DNA of 64,000 bases from an uncultured Mycoplasma sp. (GTDB lineage: Bacteria; Bacillota_I; Bacilli_A; RF39; UBA660). Shown piece after piece: positions 24,637-32,405 of this stretch. Below the pieces are notes generated by a model. It made no database searches. It saw only the letters and a program-made list of their open reading frames with translations, and was not told the origin of the DNA. Made by a program: the position numbers and the translations under genes. The DNA lies in NCBI GenBank assembly GCA_902493595.1, contig CABUPU010000001.1, forward strand, positions 62,001 to 126,000. The letters run 5' to 3'. Each line of letters begins with the position of its first letter. Within the stretch, counting starts at the first letter, position 1.

Positions 24637-26697
24637 ATGAAAAATAAAATTATTGTAGAGTGTCAAAAAGATGTAAAGGACTGCGGACCATGTTCTTTGT
24701 CTTCGATAATTAAATTTTATGGTGGATATGTTCCTCTTGAAAAAATTCGAATTGATACATTTACTACACTTCAGGGCGTAAGTGCATATCATCTACTTAA
24801 AGCTGCAGAAAAGTACGGATTTGATGGTTTTGTCAAAAAAAGTGAAAATAAAAATTTAAATAATGTTATTCTACCTTGTATAGTACATGTTGTTTACAAA
24901 AATGGGTTAACACATTTTATGTGCCTTTATGAAATAAAGGGTAACACTTATACTTTAATGGATCCAAGCAAGGGAAAAATTAAAATGAATAAATCTAATT
25001 TTGATGAAATCTTTTCAGGAGTATTTATTGAACTTTATCCTAAAAATAAGATTATTTTATTAAAGAAAAACGCAAATATATACTTACTATTCTTAAATAT
25101 TATTAAAAGTAATAAAAAACTTTGCTTAAAAACTTTATTATGTAGTATTTTACTTACATTTTTTACAATTAGTTCAGGTTTTTATTTTAAAGTCATCAAT
25201 GAGGCACTTATAAATGATTATTATGAAAATAATCTTAAAGTTATTATATTCATATTTTTAATGTTAATATTGTTTAAAATATTATTTGATTATTTTAAAA
25301 ACTATTATGAAAATCATATTAATAAAAATATAGATGTAACCATATATGATAATTTTATATCTCATATATTTAAACTTCCTTTCAATATTATATCTTCACG
25401 AACTACAGGAGAAATAATGACGAGAATAAATGAGTTATCAAGTGTAAAAGATTTATTTTCAGAAATATTTATATCTTGTTTTTTAGATTTATTTATAACT
25501 ATGGGTGCGTTTTGTATTTTATGCTTTATAAATGCTAAACTTACATTTGTACTATGTTTATCGATGATTATTTATATAATATATAGTTTGATTATAAATC
25601 CTTATTTATATAAAAGAATTAGAAAAAATATTGAATATCAAACGGAATTTAATAGTGATTTAATAGAAAGTATTAATATGATGTCAACAATAAAAAATCT
25701 TGATAAGGTAGAGCATTCATTAAATCATATAGAGAAAAAAATATCCGAACTTATATATGATAATTATGATTTAACTAATAATTTTAATTTTTTGTCTAAT
25801 ATAAGAAATTCGTTTGTTGAAGTTTCAACATTTGTTGTCAATATCATTGGAGTATATTTAATTATTAATAACAAGTTAACAATCATTGATTTAATTACAT
25901 TCAATACTATAATGAGTTATTTTTATGAACCAATAAAAAGAATTGTGAATCTTTTTCCAAAATTTAATTTTTTTCGAGCAGCATTTGGAAAACTAGTTGA
26001 TTTTTTAAATATTGAGAAAGAACAAGTTGGTAACATCGAACCATTTTATAATGGTGACATAATTATTAAAAATATATGTTTTTCATATAACAATTATAAA
26101 CTTATTTTAGATAACTATTCTTTAGTTATAAAAAAAGGAGAAAAAGTAATGATTAGGGGTAAAAGTGGACTAGGAAAATCTACTCTATGCAAATTGTTAA
26201 ATCGTTCATTAAAACTTGATAGTGGTGCAATCTATATTGGTAGTAAAAATATTGAGGATTATAGTTTAAAAACAATAAGAAATAATATTGTATATGTTGG
26301 TCAAAAAGAATTTTTATATACGGATACAATTAAAAATAATATTTTGTTTTATAATGACAATTTAAAGCAGTTTGATAAAGTATGTAAAATGTGCTTAATC
26401 GATAATATAGTTCAAAATAGATTATTTAGATATGATTTTGGAGTATGTAATGATTCATCGAATATTTCTGGTGGCGAAAAACAACGAATTATTTTAGCAA
26501 GGGCTCTTATGAATGATTTTGAAATATTAATTTTAGATGAGGCTTTAAGTGAGACTGATTATGATACTGAAAAAATCATAATTCAAAACATAATTAATAA
26601 TTATCCGAACAAAACTATTATTTATGTATCACATAAAAAACAAGATAGTTTATTTGAAAGGACTATTATTGTGGGAGTTAATAATGAATTATTATAA
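24637..26697 (+). CDS. Peptidase-containing ABC transporter (C39 domain) for double-glycine peptides
   Basis: A 686-residue PCAT transporter. The ATG at 24637 has GAAAGGAG upstream. The N-terminal C39 cysteine peptidase (1-135) shows Gln10, the catalytic Cys16 in KDCGPCS, His near 92 in THFMC and Asp near 108 in LMDPS. About six membrane helices follow (150-430). The nucleotide-binding domain has Walker A GKSGLGKST near 507, signature NISGGEKQR near 610 and Walker B EILILDEAL. Such proteins cut leaders after GG and export the mature peptide. The two small GG-leader peptides downstream are the obvious substrates. Confidence 0.9.
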   Translation: MKNKIIVECQKDVKDCGPCSLSSIIKFYGGYVPLEKIRIDTFTTLQGVSAYHLLKAAEKYGFDGFVKKSENKNLNNVILPCIVHVVYKNGLTHFMCLYEIKGNTYTLMDPSKGKIKMNKSNFDEIFSGVFIELYPKNKIILLKKNANIYLLFLNIIKSNKKLCLKTLLCSILLTFFTISSGFYFKVINEALINDYYENNLKVIIFIFLMLILFKILFDYFKNYYENHINKNIDVTIYDNFISHIFKLPFNIISSRTTGEIMTRINELSSVKDLFSEIFISCFLDLFITMGAFCILCFINAKLTFVLCLSMIIYIIYSLIINPYLYKRIRKNIEYQTEFNSDLIESINMMSTIKNLDKVEHSLNHIEKKISELIYDNYDLTNNFNFLSNIRNSFVEVSTFVVNIIGVYLIINNKLTIIDLITFNTIMSYFYEPIKRIVNLFPKFNFFRAAFGKLVDFLNIEKEQVGNIEPFYNGDIIIKNICFSYNNYKLILDNYSLVIKKGEKVMIRGKSGLGKSTLCKLLNRSLKLDSGAIYIGSKNIEDYSLKTIRNNIVYVGQKEFLYTDTIKNNILFYNDNLKQFDKVCKMCLIDNIVQNRLFRYDFGVCNDSSNISGGEKQRIILARALMNDFEILILDEALSETDYDTEKIIIQNIINNYPNKTIIYVSHKKQDSLFERTIIVGVNNELL

Positions 26698-27079
26698 ATT
26701 AAAAAATATTAAATATAAAAATCCTATTATCATTATTATAATACCATTTTTAATATTAATTTTATTAGTTTTACTTATTATAATGAGTGGGTATAATCAT
26801 TTAACATTATATGGAAGCTTTACTGGTAATAGTTTCATCGTTCCTGTAAAACTTGAAAACTCTGATAAAATAAATGAAAATACCTTATTAAAAGTCGATG
26901 ATGAAATTTGTGATTATAAAATTAAGAGCATATCTGAAATATATAACGATAATTATATTAATTACCAAGATTATGAATTATTGATTAATAAAAAATTTAA
27001 AAAAAATGAGGTTAAGAAGATAGTAATTTATTATAAAAAAGAAAGAATGATTAAGAAAATTCTTGATTTAATTCTTTAG
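26684..27079 (+). CDS. Short HlyD-like secretion accessory protein or immunity candidate
   Basis: A 131-residue protein starting at 26684 with GGGAG upstream and overlapping the transporter by 14 bases. One membrane helix (about 15-36) is followed by a beta-rich outer domain (YGSFTGNSFIVPVKL and later strands) that resembles the end domain of bacteriocin accessory proteins. Normal accessory proteins of this class are over 400 residues with a long coiled coil, which is missing here. It could instead protect the producer, since no other immunity gene is present. The role is unresolved. Confidence 0.5.
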   Translation: MNYYKLKNIKYKNPIIIIIIPFLILILLVLLIIMSGYNHLTLYGSFTGNSFIVPVKLENSDKINENTLLKVDDEICDYKIKSISEIYNDNYINYQDYELLINKKFKKNEVKKIVIYYKKERMIKKILDLIL

Positions 27080-27092
27080 AAAGGAGAAAGCA

Positions 27093-27242
27093 ATGCAAAA
27101 TTTAAACGCAAATGAATCAATAAAATATGTTGGTGGAGCAAAGCTTACAATTGGTTTTGTTAGTGCTATAGCATTTATTACATCATTTATTTTCGGCGTA
27201 ATTGATGGATATTTTAATCCAAAGGCTTGCAATAAGAGATAA
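27093..27242 (+). CDS. Double-glycine leader peptide 1 (putative bacteriocin component)
   Basis: A 49-residue peptide with an AAGGAG site. The leader is residues 1-15, ending ESIKYVGG, with Leu at -12 and Glu at -8, the usual GG-leader positions. The predicted core is 34 residues, hydrophobic, with a GVIDG (GxxxG) motif near residue 35 and one Cys four residues from its basic C-terminus. It is directly downstream of the C39 transporter genes. GxxxG motifs in paired peptides are a hallmark of class IIb two-peptide bacteriocins. I recognise no known bacteriocin. Confidence 0.72.
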   Translation: MQNLNANESIKYVGGAKLTIGFVSAIAFITSFIFGVIDGYFNPKACNKR

Positions 27243-27243
27243 A

Positions 27244-27402
27244 ATGGTGTTAAATAAGAATGAAAGCATTTTATATGTTGGTGGTGCAGGTGTTTCTGCA
27301 GCATTAATATCTGCCATTGGAAGGTTTGCAATAGCAATTTATGGTTGGGGTCAAAACTTTGGTTCAACCCTAAGAAGATATTTTAACCATACAAGTTGCT
27401 AA
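27244..27402 (+). CDS. Double-glycine leader peptide 2 (putative bacteriocin component)
   Basis: A 52-residue peptide starting one base after the stop of peptide 1, probably by coupled translation since its own ribosome site is weak. The leader (1-14) ends ESILYVGG and aligns with peptide 1: Leu -12, Asn -11, Asn -9, Glu -8, Ser -7, Ile -6, Tyr -4, Val -3. The 38-residue core is helix-prone, with GQNFG (GxxxG), an RR pair and a C-terminal Cys. A longer reading from 27202 is possible but would hide the conserved leader. Confidence 0.7.
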   Translation: MVLNKNESILYVGGAGVSAALISAIGRFAIAIYGWGQNFGSTLRRYFNHTSC

Positions 27403-27407
27403 AATTC

Positions 27408-27436
27408 TTGTCAAAGAATGTGGTAAGTGTTATAAT
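27408..27436 (+). promoter_or_regulatory. rpsU promoter
   Basis: TTGTCA (27408-27413) and TATAAT (27431-27436) are separated by 17 bases, directly after the bacteriocin genes. The ribosome site and rpsU start follow. Confidence 0.7.
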
Positions 27437-27464
27437 ATGTGTAGCTATTGAAGGGAGGGATATG

Positions 27465-27650
27465 ATGACAAAGGTAGTAGTTCAAAATGGTAATGTTGAT
27501 CTTGCTTTAAAAAAGTTTAAGGCAAAATTTGCTCGTAGTGGCGTCCCTTCAGAACTTAAGAAGAGAAAATGCTATGAAAAGCCAGGCGTTAAAAGAAGAA
27601 ATGAAAAGAAAGAAAACATTAAAAATTCACGCCGTAGAAACCATAACTAA
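27465..27650 (+). CDS. rpsU: 30S ribosomal protein bS21
   Basis: A 61-residue basic ribosomal protein, typical in length. MTKVVVQNG begins the standard bS21 sequence. KFKAKFARSG and the Arg/Lys-rich C-terminus follow. The ATG at 27465 is preferred over the adjacent 27462 because of its spacing from the AAGGGAGGG site. It sits in the small subunit near the anti-Shine-Dalgarno region. The rpsU-yqeY pairing is conserved in Firmicutes. Confidence 0.95.
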   Translation: MTKVVVQNGNVDLALKKFKAKFARSGVPSELKKRKCYEKPGVKRRNEKKENIKNSRRRNHN

Positions 27651-27661
27651 GGAGGCTATGT

Positions 27662-28102
27662 ATGGAAAATCAAATTGATAACGATTTAAAATTAGCTTTA
27701 AAAAGTGGTGACAAATTTACTTTATCAGTATTAAGAATGTTAAAAAGTGAGATTATAAATGAAAGCCGTAAAGGTTCACTTCATACCCTTACTGATGATG
27801 AAGTCCTTAAAGTAATCAAAAAAGGTGTAAAAACTAGAAAAGATTCAATCGAGGAATATAAAAAATATGGCAAACTTGATACTGCAAATGAACTTGCCAA
27901 AGAGGTAGATATATTAAATAAATACTTACCACAGGAAATGAGTGAGGAAGAAATAATAAGGGTTGTTGATGAAGTTTTCGAAGAACTTAAACCAAGTTCA
28001 ATGAAAGATATGGGCAATCTTATGAAAGTTATTTCTTCGAAGATAACAAATGCAGATATGTCACTTGTTAGTAAAATTGTTAAGGATAAATTATTAGGTT
28101 AG
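27662..28102 (+). CDS. yqeY: YqeY/GatB-domain protein
   Basis: A 146-residue protein, the usual YqeY length, 11 bases after rpsU. Features are the N-terminal IDNDLKLALKSGDKFTLSVLRMLKS and, near residue 75, LAKEVDILNKYLPQEMSEEE. The fold is like the tail domain of the GatB tRNA-amidotransferase subunit. Its true role is uncertain, and an interaction with tRNA is a family inference. Confidence 0.92.
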   Translation: MENQIDNDLKLALKSGDKFTLSVLRMLKSEIINESRKGSLHTLTDDEVLKVIKKGVKTRKDSIEEYKKYGKLDTANELAKEVDILNKYLPQEMSEEEIIRVVDEVFEELKPSSMKDMGNLMKVISSKITNADMSLVSKIVKDKLLG

Positions 28103-28115
28103 TTTATCCTTTTTG
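28082..28115 (+). terminator. rpsU-yqeY terminator overlapping the yqeY stop
   Basis: AGGATAAA / TTTATCCT is followed by T residues. The stop TAG is in the loop. Confidence 0.75.
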
Positions 28116-28164
28116 TTTACAAATAAAATATCAAGTGATACAATATAATTATTATGGAGGAAAT

Positions 28165-28872
28165 ATGATAGAAATTAAAAATGTAAGTAAATCTTACAAT
28201 GGAAAAACTAAAGCACTAGATAATGTATCATTTAAAGTACCTAATGGAAAAATCTTTGCTTTTATAGGTCATAATGGAGCAGGTAAAACAACACTTATTA
28301 AAATGATAATGGGTATTTTAGACTTTGATGAGGGAGATATTTTAGTCGAGGGTAAAAGTATAAAAGATAGTCCTATTGAATGTAAAAAAGTTATGGCATA
28401 TTTACCAGATAATCCAGATCTTTATGAAAATATGAAAGCCATAGATTATATAAATTTTGTTTGTGATATGTATGATGTAAGTAGTGAAATTAGAGAAAAA
28501 AATATTTTGAAATATTCTCGCCTTTTAGAAATGAACAAAAATTTGAATGATGAAATATCTTCGTTTTCTCACGGAATGAAACAAAAAATTGCTTTAATAT
28601 CAGCACTTTGTCACGAACCTAAAATTTTAGTAATGGATGAACCTTTTGTTGGTCTTGATCCAAAAGCTGTTTTTGATATGAAAAAGATAATGAAAGATAT
28701 GGTAAATGAGGGAAAGATAGTTTTTTATTCAACCCATATTCTTGATGTAGCGGAAAAACTTTGTGATGAAGTTGCAATTATTAAAAAAGGTAAACTTATA
28801 AAATGTGGAACTATGAAAGAAATTAAGGGCGATGAATCACTCGAAGAAGTATTCTTAGAACTAGGTGAATGA
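28165..28872 (+). CDS. ABC transporter ATP-binding protein
   Basis: A 235-residue ATPase starting at 28165 with TGGAGG upstream. It has Walker A GHNGAGKTT, signature FSHGMKQK, Walker B ILVMDEPF and switch His STHILD. It is of the ABC-2/CcmA type (drug, bacteriocin or lipid export). It overlaps the permease start (ATGATG) by four bases, and the pair forms one transporter. The substrate cannot be told. Proximity to the bacteriocin genes makes self-protection possible, but rpsU and yqeY intervene. Confidence 0.88.
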   Translation: MIEIKNVSKSYNGKTKALDNVSFKVPNGKIFAFIGHNGAGKTTLIKMIMGILDFDEGDILVEGKSIKDSPIECKKVMAYLPDNPDLYENMKAIDYINFVCDMYDVSSEIREKNILKYSRLLEMNKNLNDEISSFSHGMKQKIALISALCHEPKILVMDEPFVGLDPKAVFDMKKIMKDMVNEGKIVFYSTHILDVAEKLCDEVAIIKKGKLIKCGTMKEIKGDESLEEVFLELGE

Positions 28873-30482
28873 TGAAAAAAATATATTCTTTAATTAAGGC
28901 ATCATTAAGTGAGGGAATGAGTTTATTTAAATTAAAACAAATTGATAAACAAAGTAATATAAGAAAAAAATTATTTCCAGTTTTTCTATTTTTAATAGTT
29001 ATGTATGGTATAGGAACATATGCCTATTTAATTGCTAAACCTCTTTCTAAAATAGGACTTACTCATATAATGCTTTCGATGATGATTATGTTTGTTTCAC
29101 TTTATACAATAATCGAAGGTTTTTATAAAGCACAAGGTATGCTTTTTGATTGCAAAGATAATGATATGTTACTTTCAATGCCACTAAATAAAAAAACAAT
29201 TTTCTTTGTAAGAATGTTTAAATTTTATTTATTTCAACTTATGTATGATAGTTTATTTATTTTACCAGCATTTATAATTTATGCTTATTTTGAAAGCCCA
29301 GGAATAAACTTTTATTTAATGTCTTTAGTAATGCTTATATTACTTCCTATTATTCCCTTAATAGTTGCATCTTTTATAGGCTATATAATAAAACTTATTT
29401 CTGTAAATTTTAAAAAATCTAAAAATGTTCAAACAATAATTTCAATGTTACTTCTTATAAGTATATTTTATTTTTCATTTAATATGGAAAGTTTAGTAAA
29501 TAATATAGTTAATAAAGCAAATATAATTAATGATGTAATTACTAAGATATATTATCCAATAAATTTGTATTTGTCATTGATTAATAAATTTGATATTTTA
29601 AATTTACTAAAATTAATTTTAATTAATATTGTGCCTTTTGTGATTTTTATTTATTTAGGAGCAATATACTATTTTAAAATTATCTTTAAATCTAAGAAAA
29701 GTGATATAAAAAAAAGTAATAGGGCATTAACTTTCAAAAGAAAAAATGTAATATTTTCACTTACAAAAAAAGAAATGAAAACTTATTTTGGTATTCCAGT
29801 TTACATAGTAAATACATTATTTGGAATGGTATTAATGATTATATTAACTATATTACTTTGTACAAATGTAGATAAATTAATTTTACTTTTACAATCTAGT
29901 TCAGATATAGTTATAACACCAAATCTTATTAATAAATATGCACCAATATTTTTTATGGAAATGATTTTATTTACGGGCTTTATGACACAAATTACTTGTT
30001 CATCAATTTCCCTTGAGGGTAAAACATTTAATATTTTAAAAAGTTATCCAATAAATGAAAAAAAGATTTTTATATCAAAAGTTTTATTTAGTTTATTTTT
30101 AACTATTCCAATTATTCTTTTATGTAGTTTAATCTTTTTAATAAACTATAAAGTTAAATCAATCTATATAATTTATATATTACTATTTTCTTTTTTAACA
30201 CCACTTTTTTCTGCACTATTAGGTCTATTTATTAATTTAAAGTATCCTAAACTTAAATGGAATAATGAAACTGAAGTAGTTAAACAAAGTACAAGTACTA
30301 TGATTTGTACATTTACTGGAATGGGACTTTTCTTTATAAGTTTATTTATAACTATAAAATTTATAAATAATATAAATATTGTTATGTTAATTCAAATTAT
30401 TATTTTAATTATTACTAATATAATATTATGGTTATTATTATCAACTGTAGGTGTAAAAGAGTTTCGTAAGTTAAATTATTAA
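28869..30482 (+). CDS. ABC transporter permease
   Basis: A 537-residue polytopic protein with about twelve hydrophobic segments arranged in two halves. A cytosolic, Lys-rich loop (about 275-300) holds the ALTFKRKNVIFSLTKKEMKTY segment that typically contacts the ATPase. It resembles the large ABC-2 permeases of Bacilli, unassigned in function. Start at 28869 or the adjacent ATG 28872. Confidence 0.8.
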   Translation: MMKKIYSLIKASLSEGMSLFKLKQIDKQSNIRKKLFPVFLFLIVMYGIGTYAYLIAKPLSKIGLTHIMLSMMIMFVSLYTIIEGFYKAQGMLFDCKDNDMLLSMPLNKKTIFFVRMFKFYLFQLMYDSLFILPAFIIYAYFESPGINFYLMSLVMLILLPIIPLIVASFIGYIIKLISVNFKKSKNVQTIISMLLLISIFYFSFNMESLVNNIVNKANIINDVITKIYYPINLYLSLINKFDILNLLKLILINIVPFVIFIYLGAIYYFKIIFKSKKSDIKKSNRALTFKRKNVIFSLTKKEMKTYFGIPVYIVNTLFGMVLMIILTILLCTNVDKLILLLQSSSDIVITPNLINKYAPIFFMEMILFTGFMTQITCSSISLEGKTFNILKSYPINEKKIFISKVLFSLFLTIPIILLCSLIFLINYKVKSIYIIYILLFSFLTPLFSALLGLFINLKYPKLKWNNETEVVKQSTSTMICTFTGMGLFFISLFITIKFINNINIVMLIQIIILIITNIILWLLLSTVGVKEFRKLNY

Positions 30483-30528
30483 TGTAAACAAAATGTGAAT
30501 ATAGAAAAATATATTTACATTTTTTTAA
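30481..30528 (+). terminator. Terminator after the ABC permease
   Basis: AATGTAAA pairs with TTTACATT across a loop of about 25 bases, followed by T residues. Confidence 0.5.
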
Positions 30529-30565
30529 TATTTGATAAAATTAAAATGGGAAAGAGGTTTGTGAT

Positions 30566-31471
30566 ATGGAAAAAGAAACAAAAAAAGGTAAGATTATATT
30601 TATAACAGCACTAGTATGTATAGTATTATGTATACCAATTGGGGTGCTTTTGGGAAGAACATTGCTAGGTAAAAATGAAAGTAATAAAACAAATAATAAT
30701 GTTGTTAATAAACAAAATAATTTAACAAATAAAATAGATAATGTAATAGATAATACCTTGGATATAATAAATAACACTATAAATAATACGCAAAATATAG
30801 ATAGTGATGATTTATATGAAGTGGAAAATTTTGATGAAAAAACAAAACAAATTTATAATTTATTTAATAGGTATATTTATAGTAGTGGTGCTTCAGGTCT
30901 TGATAATAGTGCCATTGATGTAATGACTTATGAAAAAAAAGTAATTACGTATGATGACATAAAAGAACATGATAAGATTAATATCATTAAAGGAGGAATA
31001 GGCAAAGAAGACCGAATTGATACGGGAACAAATAGTGAAGGTTATGAAACTTTTGAAATAAGTGCTAATGTAATTACAAATTTATCTTATGAATTTTTTG
31101 GAAAATATATTTCATTACCTAAATATTTTTTCTTATTTCCAGCGAGTTGTAAATTATCAAATAATAAATATATTTGTTCATCTATTCCTACAGGTGCTTT
31201 AGCAAGTCCTTGTTGGAAATACGTACCTATTAGTTATGAAGAAACAGAAGAATTATTAAAAATTACCGGTATAGCGGCTTATTGGTCTGTTACTAAATTT
31301 TATACAAATTTTGATAAGGTAGATATAACTAATGGTTATTGTGAAAATATTTCTTATGAAAAAGAAAATAATTGTTTAAGAAATTATGCAAATGATTTTC
31401 AAAAATTGACTTTAACTTTAAAATTAAATGGTGATAATCATTATGTTTTTGATAAAATTGAACTTAATTAA
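30566..31471 (+). CDS. Anchored extracellular protein A of a tandem pair
   Basis: A 301-residue protein. The first 50 residues, with a membrane helix at about 10-32, are nearly identical to the next gene's. An Asn/Thr-rich spacer (50-85) follows. The C-terminal domain (about 90-301) has six or more Cys (ASCKLS, YICSS, SPCWKY, NGYCEN, NNCLRN), suggesting disulfides outside the cell. I do not recognise that domain. The promoter-proximal sequence TTTGATAAAATTAAAA is shared with the next gene. The ribosome site is GAAAGAGG. Confidence 0.6.
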   Translation: MEKETKKGKIIFITALVCIVLCIPIGVLLGRTLLGKNESNKTNNNVVNKQNNLTNKIDNVIDNTLDIINNTINNTQNIDSDDLYEVENFDEKTKQIYNLFNRYIYSSGASGLDNSAIDVMTYEKKVITYDDIKEHDKINIIKGGIGKEDRIDTGTNSEGYETFEISANVITNLSYEFFGKYISLPKYFFLFPASCKLSNNKYICSSIPTGALASPCWKYVPISYEETEELLKITGIAAYWSVTKFYTNFDKVDITNGYCENISYEKENNCLRNYANDFQKLTLTLKLNGDNHYVFDKIELN

Positions 31472-31505
31472 AAATATAAAAAATTATATTTATATTTTTT
31501 TATAT
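31470..31505 (+). terminator. Weak AT-only terminator after protein A
   Basis: AAAATATAAA pairs loosely with TTTATATTTT, followed by T residues. Mostly A-T pairs, so low confidence. Confidence 0.35.
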
Positions 31506-31541
31506 ATTTGATAAGATTAAAATAGAAAAGAGGTTTGTGAT

Positions 31542-32357
31542 ATGGAAAAAGAAACAAATAAAAGTAAGATAATATTTATAACAGCACTAATATGTATAGT
31601 ATTATGTATACCAATTGGAGTTCTTTTAGGAAGGACATTACTTGGTAAAAATGAAAGTAATAAAACAAATAATAATGTTGTTAATAAACAAAATATTCTT
31701 GATAAAAATTCTAATGAATATAAAGAAGCTGAAAAAGTATTAAATTCTTTTGAAAAGGAATTTAAAATATCTTATAAAAACTTATATAATGGTAACTATA
31801 ATATAAAAAATATTTCTGATGAAGATAAATTAAAATCAGTAATTAAACTTATGGAAAATGATGGTTTAATTAAAAGTTCATGTGAAAAAGATAGAGATAT
31901 AATAACTTATGATAAACTTAATGAATATTTAAATAGTTTTAATTCAAAAGTATTAAATATAGAGTCAAATGAAAAATATAATGAAGATAAAATTAAAGGA
32001 TTAACTAAACGATATATAAATAATGAAGTAATTTCATTGGATTATTATAGTATTACATTGAAAAATAATGGACTAGATATATCTATGCCTTGCACAGAAA
32101 CTGATAAAATAAAAGCTAGTGATAGGATAATAAAGGTAGAAAAAGAAAATAATAATTATATAGTTTATGCAAAAATATTTTTTAATAATGCTAATTTTAT
32201 ATACAAAGATTATGCTGGAAAAGATGTAATTTATGAAGCCACTATAGAAAATAACTTTATAGTCGATGATAATTTAGATAAATTTGATACTTATAAATAT
32301 ACTTTTAAAATAGATAATGGAAATTATTCATTTGTATCTTTAGAAAAAATTAAATAG
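31542..32357 (+). CDS. Anchored extracellular protein B of a tandem pair
   Basis: A 271-residue protein. Its leader, membrane helix and Asn-rich start (1-51) match protein A, with mostly synonymous DNA changes. From residue 52 the sequence is unrelated: a highly charged, alpha/beta domain of about 220 residues with few Cys. Protein B's C-terminus resembles other uncharacterised DUF-like extracellular domains in gut Firmicutes. Function unknown. The stop is inside the terminator stem. Confidence 0.6.
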   Translation: MEKETNKSKIIFITALICIVLCIPIGVLLGRTLLGKNESNKTNNNVVNKQNILDKNSNEYKEAEKVLNSFEKEFKISYKNLYNGNYNIKNISDEDKLKSVIKLMENDGLIKSSCEKDRDIITYDKLNEYLNSFNSKVLNIESNEKYNEDKIKGLTKRYINNEVISLDYYSITLKNNGLDISMPCTETDKIKASDRIIKVEKENNNYIVYAKIFFNNANFIYKDYAGKDVIYEATIENNFIVDDNLDKFDTYKYTFKIDNGNYSFVSLEKIK

Positions 32358-32380
32358 TGCATAAAAACACTATTTTTTTT
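32355..32380 (+). terminator. Terminator overlapping the protein B stop
   Basis: TAGTG / CACTA with an 8-base loop is followed by eight T. Confidence 0.55.
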
Positions 32381-32393
32381 ATTATTTTTTTTG

Positions 32394-32405
32394 TATAATA
32401 ATGGT
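32394..32405 (+). promoter_or_regulatory. -10 element placed 6 bases before the start codon (leaderless candidate)
   Basis: TATAAT (32394-32399) is followed by AATGGT and then ATG at 32406. No Shine-Dalgarno fits between, so transcription would start at about the A of ATG. Confidence 0.45.

Noticed and set aside
24481..24792. Minus-strand frame of 103 codons over the bacteriocin promoter
   Set aside because: It overlaps the start of the C39 transporter, whose motifs are certain; composition is low-complexity.
32391..32405. TTG start five codons upstream of the LTA-synthase-like ATG
   Set aside because: That TTG overlaps the TATAAT -10 hexamer and has no ribosome site, so it is unlikely to be transcribed as coding sequence.
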